DNA of 23,450 nt from Xanthobacteraceae bacterium (GTDB lineage Bacteria; Pseudomonadota; Alphaproteobacteria; Rhizobiales; Xanthobacteraceae): the NCBI GenBank assembly GCA_025929595.1, contig JAICQA010000007.1, forward strand, positions 1-23,450, written 5' to 3'. Positions within the stretch are counted from its first letter, which is position 1, and each line of letters opens with the position of its first letter. Both the position numbers and the translations under genes were made by a program. The notes beneath the pieces were generated by a model, which was given only the letters and a program-made list of their open reading frames with translations, was not told the origin of the DNA and searched no databases. Shown here in pieces: positions 7,567 to 13,660 of the stretch.

Positions 7567-8049
7567 CTATTCCCGGTCGTGTTTTTCATGCGCAGTCTGG
7601 GCGCCGACCGATTTCTCCAGCCGGTCGAGCGCGCTGTTCCAGCCTTCGACATGGCCGTCGCGCTCTTCCGCCGTGATGAATGGCGTCTGCAGCAGCGTGA
7701 AGCGCGTGCTGCCGCCGAGGTCCTCGAAGGTCAGCGTGACCAGCGTCTCCATGCCGCGCTCGCCTTCCTCGTCCCATTGAAACGTGAAGGAGATGAGCGA
7801 CGGCTCGACAATCTCGCGGAAGACGCCGCGATGGCTGAGAATCGAGCCGTCCGCGACCGAGCGCAGCCGGCCGACCCACGCGCCGCCGGTACGCACGTCC
7901 ATCTCAAGGAACGTCGCAGGAAAACTCCTCGGTCCCCACCACTGCACCGCCTGCTTCGGATCGGTCCACGCACGAAAAACCTTTTCGCGTGGCGCGTGAA
8001 TGATGCGCTCAATTCTTAGCTCCAGACCGGCCTCAGATTTCGCGAACAT
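7567..8049 (-). CDS. SRPBCC (AHSA1/START-like) domain protein
   Basis: 160 residues of the AHSA1-type helix-grip fold. The family start is clear (LRIERIIHAPREKVFRAWTDPK), followed by the WWGP motif and FREIVEPSLISFTF, and ends with GWNSALDRLEKSV. These proteins bind hydrophobic ligands in a deep cavity, and the bacterial ones near ArsR regulators are of unknown ligand. I chose the ATG at 8049 because it shares one base with the stop of the upstream MmcQ-like gene (TGATG), a sign of translational coupling. It is one of four SRPBCC proteins in the same run. Confidence 0.9.
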   Translation of the reverse strand: MFAKSEAGLELRIERIIHAPREKVFRAWTDPKQAVQWWGPRSFPATFLEMDVRTGGAWVGRLRSVADGSILSHRGVFREIVEPSLISFTFQWDEEGERGMETLVTLTFEDLGGSTRFTLLQTPFITAEERDGHVEGWNSALDRLEKSVGAQTAHEKHDRE

Positions 8050-8384
8050 CAGCGCTTCTTTCTCTTCCCGGCTGGACGCGGTTGCGCGTTGCGCCAGGCG
8101 ACGGTGAGTGCGTCCTTCAGTTCGGCCGCCGAGAGTGCCGACAGTGTCGCGGTCGTCCAGCCCTGCCGGCCCCACGCATTGTCGATCGGCATAAAGGCGT
8201 CCGGCGCGGTCATGCATTTCAAGTCCTGCTCGTCCGGCTTGAAGTTGAAATTTGCCGTCTTCCCGCCCGGCGCAAGGGTCACGTAGATGCGTGCAACCTT
8301 GAACGCCGTCCGGTCGAAATGCGGGGCTTCCGTCGTTCCTTCGAGAGCGAGCGCAAGCCGCCGCAGATCGTTGCCCGTCGCCAT
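8049..8384 (-). CDS. MmcQ/YjbR family DNA-binding-like protein
   Basis: 111 residues matching the MmcQ/YjbR (DUF419) family: LALALEGTTEAPHFDRTAFKV, then IYVTLAPGGKTANFNF, and a C-terminal GWTTATLSALSAAELKDALTVAW. YjbR has a fold resembling CyaY and a double-wing DNA-binding motif, but the family role is unknown. The C-terminus is basic (RPAGKRKKR). The start ATG at 8384 shares its first base with the TAA of the preceding SRPBCC gene (TAATG), and its own stop overlaps the next start. The three genes are therefore translationally chained. Confidence 0.88.
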   Translation of the reverse strand: MATGNDLRRLALALEGTTEAPHFDRTAFKVARIYVTLAPGGKTANFNFKPDEQDLKCMTAPDAFMPIDNAWGRQGWTTATLSALSAAELKDALTVAWRNAQPRPAGKRKKR

Positions 8385-8923
8385 TACTTCTCCGCGAGCG
8401 TCTTCAGGTTGGCGAGACCGGTCTCGAAGTCTTTGCCTATCATCGTGTCGAGATCGACGAAGACGCACATCACCTTGGAAATGAACGGCATCGGCCCGTG
8501 CATGTCCCACGAGACCTGCGTCGCCGATCCTTTCGGCCGCAGCTTGTATTCGACGGTATTGCTCGCTTCGAAGGGACGAACGAAGTCGAGCCTGAGCGTC
8601 ATGGATTGCGCGGGGGTGGCTTCTACGATCTCCATCCGACCCGCGCCGGCATTGCTGTCGCCGTCCCATTCGTAGACTGCGCCCTTGCCGGATGGCGCAC
8701 CGCTGTGGGTCCGCTTCATGTCGGGGTCGAGCTTCTCGTAGGGCGACCATTCCGGTGAACGGTGGAAGTCCGAAAGAATCGAGTAGATCTTCTCCGGCGG
8801 CGCCGAGATTTCGAGCGAACGGCTCACGCGGAACGTGTCGGGCTGCGTCGCCGCGGCATAGGCGGCAACGCCCGCGACAACGAGCACGATCACGCCGAGG
8901 ATAATTCCGAGAGTCTTCAACAT
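8384..8923 (-). CDS. Membrane-anchored SRPBCC (polyketide cyclase-like) protein
   Basis: 179 residues. An N-terminal hydrophobic helix (LGIILGVIVLVVAGVAAYAA, residues about 5-24) should anchor or export it, and an SRPBCC domain follows (FRVSRSLEISAPPEKIYSIL, then FHRSPEWSPYEKLDP). This type is widespread in proteobacteria as 'SRPBCC family protein' with no known ligand. GGAGTGATGGA precedes the ATG. The upstream SRPBCC gene ends 12 bp earlier, and the downstream MmcQ-like gene overlaps by one base. Unlike the other three SRPBCC proteins of the run, it is placed at the membrane or in the periplasm, which could let the set handle a ligand on both sides of the inner membrane (inference). Confidence 0.88.
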   Translation of the reverse strand: MLKTLGIILGVIVLVVAGVAAYAAATQPDTFRVSRSLEISAPPEKIYSILSDFHRSPEWSPYEKLDPDMKRTHSGAPSGKGAVYEWDGDSNAGAGRMEIVEATPAQSMTLRLDFVRPFEASNTVEYKLRPKGSATQVSWDMHGPMPFISKVMCVFVDLDTMIGKDFETGLANLKTLAEK

Positions 8924-8935
8924 TCCATCACTCCA

Positions 8936-9439
8936 CTACTTGTCCAATTGATCGTCGAGCCGGTCGAATGTGCCGCCCCAGCCCTGCTTCATGGAATCGC
9001 GTCCCGCATCGAAGGCCTTTTCTTCCGCGTCCGTCGCATTCAACGGCGTCCAGCGAACGGTCACTTCCGTCTTGCCGCCGAGATCTTTGAACTCGACGGT
9101 GGAAAGCGTTTCGAGCGGCCAGACCATGTCCCAGGGATTGCGTTTGACCTGGCCTTCGGGGTCGGAGAACGACACCACGAAAACGAGGCGCTTCTCCGGC
9201 ACGATCTCGCGGAACAGAAAGCGGCCCCAATATTCGAGCCCGTCGGGCGCGCGCAGGCCGTAGACCATCGTCCCGCCGGGGCGCAGGTCGAGCTTCACCG
9301 AGAGGATGTCGTTGCCCTTCGGGCCCCACCACTGTTTGAGCTGCGCCTCCTCGGTCCACGCCTTCCAGACGCGCGCGAGCGGCGCGTTGACTACGCGCGA
9401 GATGACGAAGGGCTCGCAGACAGTTGCTGCCTGACTCAT
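8936..9439 (-). CDS. SRPBCC (AHSA1-type) domain protein
   Basis: 167 residues, cytoplasmic. The AHSA1 signature is clear: FVISRVVNAPLARVWKAWTE, then LKQWWGPKGNDILSVKLDLR and PGGTMVYGLRAPDGLEYWGR. The C-terminus GWGGTFDRLDDQL is the usual closing helix. It is a ligand-binding protein of unknown specificity, sometimes annotated 'activator of Hsp90 ATPase', although true Aha1 function is not implied. AGGAG lies 6 bases before the ATG. It lies between a VOC gene (33 bp upstream) and the membrane-anchored SRPBCC gene (12 bp downstream). Confidence 0.9.
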   Translation of the reverse strand: MSQAATVCEPFVISRVVNAPLARVWKAWTEEAQLKQWWGPKGNDILSVKLDLRPGGTMVYGLRAPDGLEYWGRFLFREIVPEKRLVFVVSFSDPEGQVKRNPWDMVWPLETLSTVEFKDLGGKTEVTVRWTPLNATDAEEKAFDAGRDSMKQGWGGTFDRLDDQLDK

Positions 9440-9472
9440 TGCTCACTCCTTCTCCGAGCCCTGTGTCGTCCT

Positions 9473-9901
9473 TCAGTTCTTCTTCGGCAGTTCTGCGTTG
9501 AACATCCAGATGTGCCCGTAGGGATCGCACACCACTGCGAAGCGCGCGTTCCAGAACGTGTCTTCCGGCTTCGAAACGCTGACACAACCCGCATCCACGG
9601 CTTGCTTGTAGCTTGCGTCGACGTCGGCCGGCGCCTCGCATTGAAGAACCATCGAAGTCGCCGAAGGCTTGGCCGGCGACGGCGCCGCGACCGAGCCGCA
9701 CTCGTCCGTGTGTGCCTTCTCGGAAAACTCGTCCATCACGAAGACCGAGCCGCCTTTGATGGTCATGTCTCCGTGAAAAATGCGCTTCTTGCCGTCGGGC
9801 TCGCCCATCCGCGCATTCTCGGTGGCGGCGAAGGCTTTCTTGTAGAAATCCATCGCGTCGGCGGCGTTACTGACGGTGATGTAGGGAATGACGGCGGGCA
9901 T
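9473..9901 (-). CDS. VOC family protein, PhnB-like
   Basis: 142 residues with the PhnB-like VOC layout. IPYITVSNAADAMDFYKKAF opens the domain, HGDMTIKGGSVFVMDEF lies mid-protein, and VVCDPYGHIWMFNAEL is the C-terminal strand. Members of this group include antibiotic-resistance-like and phosphonate-locus proteins, and no substrate can be assigned. I prefer the ATG at 9901, which has AGGAG 8 bases upstream, over an ATG nine codons earlier that overlaps the end of the upstream DUF1428 gene region. PhnB-like VOC and DUF1428 genes are often neighbours in proteobacterial ArsR-linked clusters. Confidence 0.88.
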   Translation of the reverse strand: MPAVIPYITVSNAADAMDFYKKAFAATENARMGEPDGKKRIFHGDMTIKGGSVFVMDEFSEKAHTDECGSVAAPSPAKPSATSMVLQCEAPADVDASYKQAVDAGCVSVSKPEDTFWNARFAVVCDPYGHIWMFNAELPKKN

Positions 9902-9928
9902 GACAGTTACTCCTGCTTTTTCGTGCAA

Positions 9929-10285
9929 TCAGGTGACGATGGTCTTGAAGCCGCCCCAGAACATGCGGCGCATGTCGAACGGCATTTTCTTCGGGTCCCC
10001 GAATGCCGCCAGGCGCTTGTCCTTCATCACCTTCTTGTTGATCGCGTCACGCTGCTTGCGCGACTTGTAGGTGATCCACGCGAACACCACGGTCTCGCCC
10101 GGCTTCTGCTTCACGCTGCGCGGGAAGGAGGTGCGCTTGCCGAATTGCACATCGTCAGCGACGCATTCGCGGTAGTCGAGCGCGCCATACTCGCGCCAAA
10201 TCTTCGACGCGAGTTTTGCGATCTTCTTGTATTCGCCGATTCTTTTCTTCTGCACCGGTAAAACAAATCCGTCTACGTATTCCAT
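9929..10285 (-). CDS. DUF1428 family protein
   Basis: 118 residues, full length for the family. Diagnostic blocks are YVDGFVLPVQKKRIGEYKK at the N-terminus, GALDYRECVADDV, then VVFAWITYKSRKQRDAINKK and FDMRRMFWGGFKTIV at the C-terminus. The fold is a dimeric alpha/beta barrel related to antibiotic biosynthesis monooxygenases, with unknown function. AAAGGAGATTTCA precedes the ATG, giving a strong start. It is the third kind of small alpha/beta-barrel or VOC-like protein in this run, lying between two VOC genes. Confidence 0.92.
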   Translation of the reverse strand: MEYVDGFVLPVQKKRIGEYKKIAKLASKIWREYGALDYRECVADDVQFGKRTSFPRSVKQKPGETVVFAWITYKSRKQRDAINKKVMKDKRLAAFGDPKKMPFDMRRMFWGGFKTIVT

Positions 10286-10312
10286 TGAAATCTCCTTTGG
10301 GATTGTTGGGCA

Positions 10313-10329
10313 GCCGGCGTAAAGCCGGC
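10313..10329 (-). repeat. Short intergenic hairpin inside the run
   Basis: GCCGGC (10313-10318) and GCCGGC (10324-10329) flank GTAAA in the largest gap of the run (60 bp, between VOC and DUF1428). There is no T tract after it on the minus strand, so it is unlikely to stop transcription fully. It could protect or attenuate the mRNA. Confidence 0.5.
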
Positions 10330-10345
10330 CGCCGATTGAATTCGC

Positions 10346-10849
10346 TTACGCAGCCTTGTCCGCGTACGCGCGCTCGATGGCCGCGAGGTCGAACTTCTTC
10401 ATCTGCATGAATGCCTTGGTCACGCGGTCGGCCTTTTTGCGGTCGGGGTCCGACAGCATTTTGATCAGCACAGCCGGAAAGACCTGCCAGGAGAGGCCGA
10501 ACTTGTCCTTCACCCAGCCGCACGGCCCCTGCTCGCCGCCGCCCGCCGTGAGTTTCTCCGAGAAATAATCGATTTCTTTCTGGGTCTCGCATTGCACCTG
10601 GAACGAGATCGCCTCGCTGAACTTGAATTGCGGGCCGCCGTTGAGCGCCGTGAACGGCTGTCCGTTGATCTCGAACTCTGCGGTCATGACGGAGCCCTGC
10701 GTCTTGCCGTGGATATCCTTGCCCTCGCTGCTGTAGTAGCTGAGCTTGCCCATCTTCGAACTCTCGAAGATCGAGACATAGAACTTCGCCGCCTCTTCGG
10801 CTTCCTTGTCGAACCACAGGCACGGCGTAATCGGTCCGGATACTTTCAT
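10346..10849 (-). CDS. VOC family protein, PhnB/3-demethylubiquinone methyltransferase-like
   Basis: 167 residues. The N-terminus ITPCLWFDKEAEEAAKFYVS and the block FTALNGGPQFKFSEAISFQV are typical of the PF06983-type VOC proteins that databases name '3-demethylubiquinone-9 3-methyltransferase' or PhnB. LSWQVFPAVLIKMLSDPDR is the conserved C-terminal half. The methyltransferase name is a historical annotation and is not supported by the fold. AAGGAG precedes the ATG. It lies 37 bp downstream of the GNAT gene and is part of the ArsR-headed run. Confidence 0.9.
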   Translation of the reverse strand: MKVSGPITPCLWFDKEAEEAAKFYVSIFESSKMGKLSYYSSEGKDIHGKTQGSVMTAEFEINGQPFTALNGGPQFKFSEAISFQVQCETQKEIDYFSEKLTAGGGEQGPCGWVKDKFGLSWQVFPAVLIKMLSDPDRKKADRVTKAFMQMKKFDLAAIERAYADKAA

Positions 10850-10886
10850 CGTCTCACTCCTTCACTTGTTTGATTTGTTCAGCCCC

Positions 10887-11507
10887 TCAACGCGGCTTTC
10901 TCAGCATCGGCACGAGCTCCGGCGAAGATCCCTGCTGGATCTTGCCGATGACCTCGAACCCATGCCGCTGATAGAGCGGCACATTCACGGGATTGCTGGA
11001 CTCCAGATAGGCCGGCAGCTTGTCGCGGTCGCAGCGCGCGAGCGCGTGCTTGAGCAACGCCGAGCCATAGCCCCTGCCCTGCTTTGTCGGATCGGCGCCG
11101 ATCAGCGGCAGGTACCAGTGCGGCTCATGCGGATGAAATTTGTTCATCTGCTCGATCAGACCGCCGCCGTCCTGCAAAAGATCGACGGGCATATTGGCCT
11201 CGATGATCGCGCCCATCGCCTCGCCGTTCGGCGAGATACCCGGCGGGAGCCAAAGGGCGACCGCCGAGAAATCCGCGATCTCGTCGGCGCTTTGATGCTC
11301 GACCGCGTGACCGCCGAAGGCGTCGATGAAGTCGCGCGCGATCTCGAAATAACGCTCGGGATCGGGGAAGCTCCACCGCATCATGGGATCGCTGGCGAAG
11401 GCGAGCGCCACCGTCGCCACCGCACGCTTGCGGTTTGCGGTTGAGACAGAATTCACCGTCTCGGTGACCGGCGCGTGGCTCGTTGCATGTTTGGCGGGCA
11501 TGGTCAT
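10887..11507 (-). CDS. GNAT family N-acetyltransferase
   Basis: 206 residues. The acetyl-CoA-binding motif A is clear (LIGADPTKQGRGYGSALLKHAL, with Q-G-R-G-Y-G), followed by YLESSNPVNVPLYQRHGFEV, the usual motif B. The N-terminal 25 residues are not conserved-looking, so the true start may be the second ATG two codons in. No good ribosome binding site distinguishes them. Related proteins acetylate amines of drugs or small metabolites. Here the substrate is unknown, but the company of an exporter and ligand-binding proteins fits detoxification. Confidence 0.87.
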   Translation of the reverse strand: MTMPAKHATSHAPVTETVNSVSTANRKRAVATVALAFASDPMMRWSFPDPERYFEIARDFIDAFGGHAVEHQSADEIADFSAVALWLPPGISPNGEAMGAIIEANMPVDLLQDGGGLIEQMNKFHPHEPHWYLPLIGADPTKQGRGYGSALLKHALARCDRDKLPAYLESSNPVNVPLYQRHGFEVIGKIQQGSSPELVPMLRKPR

Positions 11508-11548
11508 GGCTTACACATCTCGATTGATCGAAATTGCGAATTCTGTGC

Positions 11549-12181
11549 TCAAGCCGCCGCCTTCAAGGCGGGAAACGGCTCGCGCCAGGCCGGCAGCTCG
11601 TTCAGCCGGTCGTGCCAGCGCTCGATCTCGGGGAATTCGGCGACAGGAATATGCGCGGCCTTGGCGTGCGGCAGCGTCACAGCAACCGCGAAATCCGCAA
11701 TCGTCAGCGTGTCGCCCGCGAGGTACCGGCGGCCTTTGAGATGCTCGTTCAGCACCGCGCCGTATCGCTTGAAGCCTGCATTTGCCTTTTCGAGTGCCGC
11801 CTTGTCCGGCTCGCCGAGCCCGAACATCGGCTTGATGACGTACTGGAAGTAGTACTCGCCGGCGGCGGGCAGGAAATGCAGCGCGTCCCAGTGCAGCCAG
11901 CGCATCACCTCGACCTGCCGCTCGTCCTGCGGCCATAGATCGGATCCCGCAAAGCGCGCGAGAAAGCACATGATCGCGTTCGATTCCCAGATCGTGCGCC
12001 CGCCGATGTCGAGCACGGGCACCTTCTGGTTCGGGTTGAGTGCCGTGAAATCCGCGGTCTTGTGCTCGCCCTTGCCAAGCTCAACGCGCACGAACTCGAC
12101 CGGCGAGCCGAGATGCTTCGCCACCGCGCAGGCCTTCTGCGGATTGAGCGTCTGCGAGTAATAAAGCCTGAAATCGGACAT
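11549..12181 (-). CDS. Glutathione S-transferase family protein
   Basis: 210 residues with an N-terminal thioredoxin-like GSH-binding domain (FRLYYSQTLNPQKACAVAKH; KVPVLDIGGRTIWESNAI holds the cis-Pro and the Glu-Ser that contact glutathione) and a C-terminal all-helical domain (LAGDTLTIADFAVAV, the N-capping box). It should be cytosolic and conjugate or reduce electrophiles with glutathione. The start at 12181 is fixed by AGGAGA five bases upstream; an earlier ATG overlaps the previous gene. It lies 26 bp after the GyrI-like gene. Confidence 0.92.
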   Translation of the reverse strand: MSDFRLYYSQTLNPQKACAVAKHLGSPVEFVRVELGKGEHKTADFTALNPNQKVPVLDIGGRTIWESNAIMCFLARFAGSDLWPQDERQVEVMRWLHWDALHFLPAAGEYYFQYVIKPMFGLGEPDKAALEKANAGFKRYGAVLNEHLKGRRYLAGDTLTIADFAVAVTLPHAKAAHIPVAEFPEIERWHDRLNELPAWREPFPALKAAA

Positions 12182-12186
12182 CGCGT

Positions 12187-12192
12187 TCTCCT
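12187..12192 (-). promoter_or_regulatory. Ribosome binding site deciding the GST start
   Basis: AGGAGA on the minus strand, five bases before the ATG at 12181. It would be inside the coding sequence if the ATG at 12211 were the start. Confidence 0.6.
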
Positions 12193-12207
12193 GCCGCCCT
12201 GTAACAC

Positions 12208-12690
12208 TCACTGCTTGACCGGAATCCAGATCTCGATTTCGCCGCGGCCGGTGGCCGGATCGAAACGCTCGTCGTAGCTCTCGACCATGTCGCCCGCGGG
12301 TTTAAGGCCCATGCGCGGCAGATGCTCCGAGAGGATCGCGCCCATTGAGCGCGGCGTGTCCTGCGCGCGCCCGCGATGGGTAAACACGGCATAAGTCCGC
12401 TCGGGAATGACCAGCGAGGTAAAGCCGTCGGGTAACGCTTTCGTGTCGCTCACGGCGACACCGGCAAGATACTGATAAGACTCGCTGTTACCGATCATGC
12501 CGGAGCCGACGCCGTAGGCGACGTTACCCCTTTGTGCCGGCACGCGGCCGATGAATGGCGCGAGTTTCTGCCACTGGCCGGGAATGTCGTTCGGCCCGTC
12601 GCAGCGATAGGTCCGCGCGACGCCTGCGACCTGGATCGGGCCGCGCTTTTCAACGCGCGGCGTGCCTAGCGTGCTTTGCGTATCGGCCAT
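12208..12690 (-). CDS. GyrI-like / AraC-type effector-binding domain protein
   Basis: 160 residues of the GyrI-like small-molecule-binding fold (two SHS2 modules), as in the effector domains of Rob and BmrR but without a DNA-binding domain. Visible blocks are VEKRGPIQVAGVARTYRC, WQKLAPFIGRVP, the VIPERTYAVFTHRGRAQD strand and the C-terminal FDPATGRGEIEIWIPVKQ. Stand-alone versions bind or hydrolyse cyanogenic or drug-like cations in some cases. Which applies here is unknown. The ATG at 12690 has AAGGAGG seven bases upstream. The second gene of the run ends inside that ribosome binding site. Confidence 0.88.
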   Translation of the reverse strand: MADTQSTLGTPRVEKRGPIQVAGVARTYRCDGPNDIPGQWQKLAPFIGRVPAQRGNVAYGVGSGMIGNSESYQYLAGVAVSDTKALPDGFTSLVIPERTYAVFTHRGRAQDTPRSMGAILSEHLPRMGLKPAGDMVESYDERFDPATGRGEIEIWIPVKQ

Positions 12691-12697
12691 TGTCATT

Positions 12698-12704
12698 CCT
12701 CCTT
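12698..12704 (-). promoter_or_regulatory. Ribosome binding site deciding the GyrI-like start
   Basis: AAGGAGG on the minus strand, seven bases from the ATG at 12690 and only one base from the nearer ATG, so the downstream ATG is the likely start. It overlaps the stop codon of the upstream SRPBCC gene by one base, suggesting coupled translation. Confidence 0.65.
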
Positions 12705-13138
12705 CATTCGAACACGGCGGCCAGCTTCTCAAGCGTGCCGGTCCAGCCATGCTTGTGGCCGTCCGCCGCCTTCTGATCGAACAACTGCTCGTGCAGCAGC
12801 GTCAGCATCGTCCCCTGCCCGTCGGGCATCATCGTGATGGTCACGAGCGACTCCCGTTCCTTGGTCGTGTGCCACGCCCAGGTGAATTGCAGCCGCTGCT
12901 CCGGCACCACCTCGCGATATTCGCCGCCGACCTCGTGATACTCGCCGTCCTGCGTCCTGAAGCTCGCGCGGTATTTCCCGCCAGGCCGCACATCGAGATC
13001 GGCCTTCATCGTTTCCATCAGCGTCTCGTGCGGGCCGAACCAGCGCACTAGCTTTTCCGCTTGCGTCCAGGCCGCGAAGACTTTCGCGGGCGGCGCTTTG
13101 ATGTGGCGCTTGAGCGTGATGCTTGGCTTGGCGAGCAT
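12704..13138 (-). CDS. SRPBCC (AHSA1-type) protein paired with ArsR
   Basis: 144 residues with a complete AHSA1 domain: ITLKRHIKAPPAKVFAAWTQ, LVRWFGPHETLMETMKADLD, VRPGGKYRASFRTQDGEYHE and C-terminal HGWTGTLEKLAAVFE. AGGAGG four bases before the ATG at 13138 fixes the start. The first 91 bases overlap the 3' end of the arsR reading frame in another frame. ArsR-SRPBCC pairs are very common in bacteria; the SRPBCC partner is thought to bind a ligand relevant to the regulon, but I know of no established ligand. Confidence 0.92.
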   Translation of the reverse strand: MLAKPSITLKRHIKAPPAKVFAAWTQAEKLVRWFGPHETLMETMKADLDVRPGGKYRASFRTQDGEYHEVGGEYREVVPEQRLQFTWAWHTTKERESLVTITMMPDGQGTMLTLLHEQLFDQKAADGHKHGWTGTLEKLAAVFE

Positions 13139-13470
13139 GAATCCTCCTCAAGAAAAGCGGCAAGACGATCGAGCTGTTCGTTCCAGAACTGCTCGTAGCG
13201 GTAAAGCCACAGCATCGCTTGCTCCATCGGCTTCGCGCTCAATTGGCAGGTAACCGTTCGTCCGGTCTTGGTGCGGCGGATCAGGCCGGCATCCGAAAGC
13301 ACATCGAGATGCTTCATGACCGCCGGCAACGAAACCGGAAATGGCGCGGCCAGCTCGCTTACGCTGACTCCGTCCCGCCCCCGCAAATGCGCCAGCAACT
13401 CCCGCCGCGTGGGGTCGGAAAGCGCCGCAAATGTGCGGTCGAGATTGGGTTCCGGCGGCCTGATCATCAT
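13048..13470 (-). CDS. ArsR/SdpR-type winged-helix repressor
   Basis: 140 residues. The winged helix-turn-helix is clear: LDRTFAALSDPTRRELLAHL, then VSVSELAAPFPVSLPAVMKH, then LDVLSDAGLIRRTKTGRTVT. No metal-binding CxC motif is visible in the recognition helix region, so it is probably not a metal sensor. After residue ~111 the protein continues as a Ser/Arg/Lys-rich tail that is read out of frame through the start of the SRPBCC gene. The start may be either of two adjacent ATGs, and a stop six codons upstream rules out a longer form. The gene lies directly behind a promoter overlapped by a palindrome, so it is likely autoregulated and controls the run downstream. Confidence 0.9.
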   Translation of the reverse strand: MMIRPPEPNLDRTFAALSDPTRRELLAHLRGRDGVSVSELAAPFPVSLPAVMKHLDVLSDAGLIRRTKTGRTVTCQLSAKPMEQAMLWLYRYEQFWNEQLDRLAAFLEEDSCSPSQASRSSATSKRRPRKSSRPGRKRKS

Positions 13471-13502
13471 CGCGGTTGATGCCTGTCATCAGCATGATTG
13501 AT

Positions 13503-13526
13503 ATACTTAACCATTCGGTTAAGTAT
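13503..13526. promoter_or_regulatory. Palindromic ArsR operator
   Basis: Perfect 10-bp arms ATACTTAACC (13503-13512) and GGTTAAGTAT (13517-13526) enclose a 4-bp centre, ATTC. It covers part of the -10 element of the arsR promoter, so a bound repressor would block RNA polymerase. I recall TTAACC-N4-GGTTAA-type palindromes upstream of other ArsR-SRPBCC genes. Binding by this ArsR is inferred. Confidence 0.85.
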
Positions 13527-13551
13527 TAGGACTGCGAAGCCGGAGAGTCAA
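13523..13551 (-). promoter_or_regulatory. Sigma70-type promoter of the arsR run
   Basis: On the minus strand, TTGACT (13546-13551) and TAATAC (13523-13528) are separated by exactly 17 bases. This is a strong housekeeping-type promoter about 55 bp before the arsR start, with the -10 overlapped by the operator palindrome. Confidence 0.8.
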
Positions 13552-13582
13552 GAAGTCACGGAACGAAAAATTCAGAACAGCG

Positions 13583-13611
13583 AAAAAAGTGCCGGCGCGC
13601 GACAAGCGCCG
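13583..13611 (-). terminator. Probable terminator of the che operon
   Basis: On the minus strand, CGGCGC (13606-13611) and GCGCCG (13593-13598) form a six-bp GC stem with a seven-base loop, followed by GCAC and six T (13588-13583). It lies about 50 bases past the cheR stop and before the arsR promoter, separating the two transcription units. Confidence 0.7.
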
Positions 13612-13660
13612 CGAGTACAGACCCGAATGTGGCGATGACTTGTTGGGAAGCGGGCGCCGA

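Noticed and set aside
6469..8019. Plus-strand open frame (516 codons) across the MFS, GFA and SRPBCC genes
   Set aside because: It crosses three well-supported genes on the other strand and its product is Arg/Asp/His-rich without a fold.
8762..10261. Plus-strand open frame (499 codons) across SRPBCC, VOC and DUF1428 genes
   Set aside because: It is antisense to four recognised genes and is a composition artefact.
13503..13526. CtrA binding site at the arsR promoter (contains TTAACCAT)
   Set aside because: The sequence does contain a CtrA-like half-site and two TTAA cores, but they are 8 rather than 7 bases apart and the perfect 10-bp symmetry and position over the -10 fit an ArsR dimer better.
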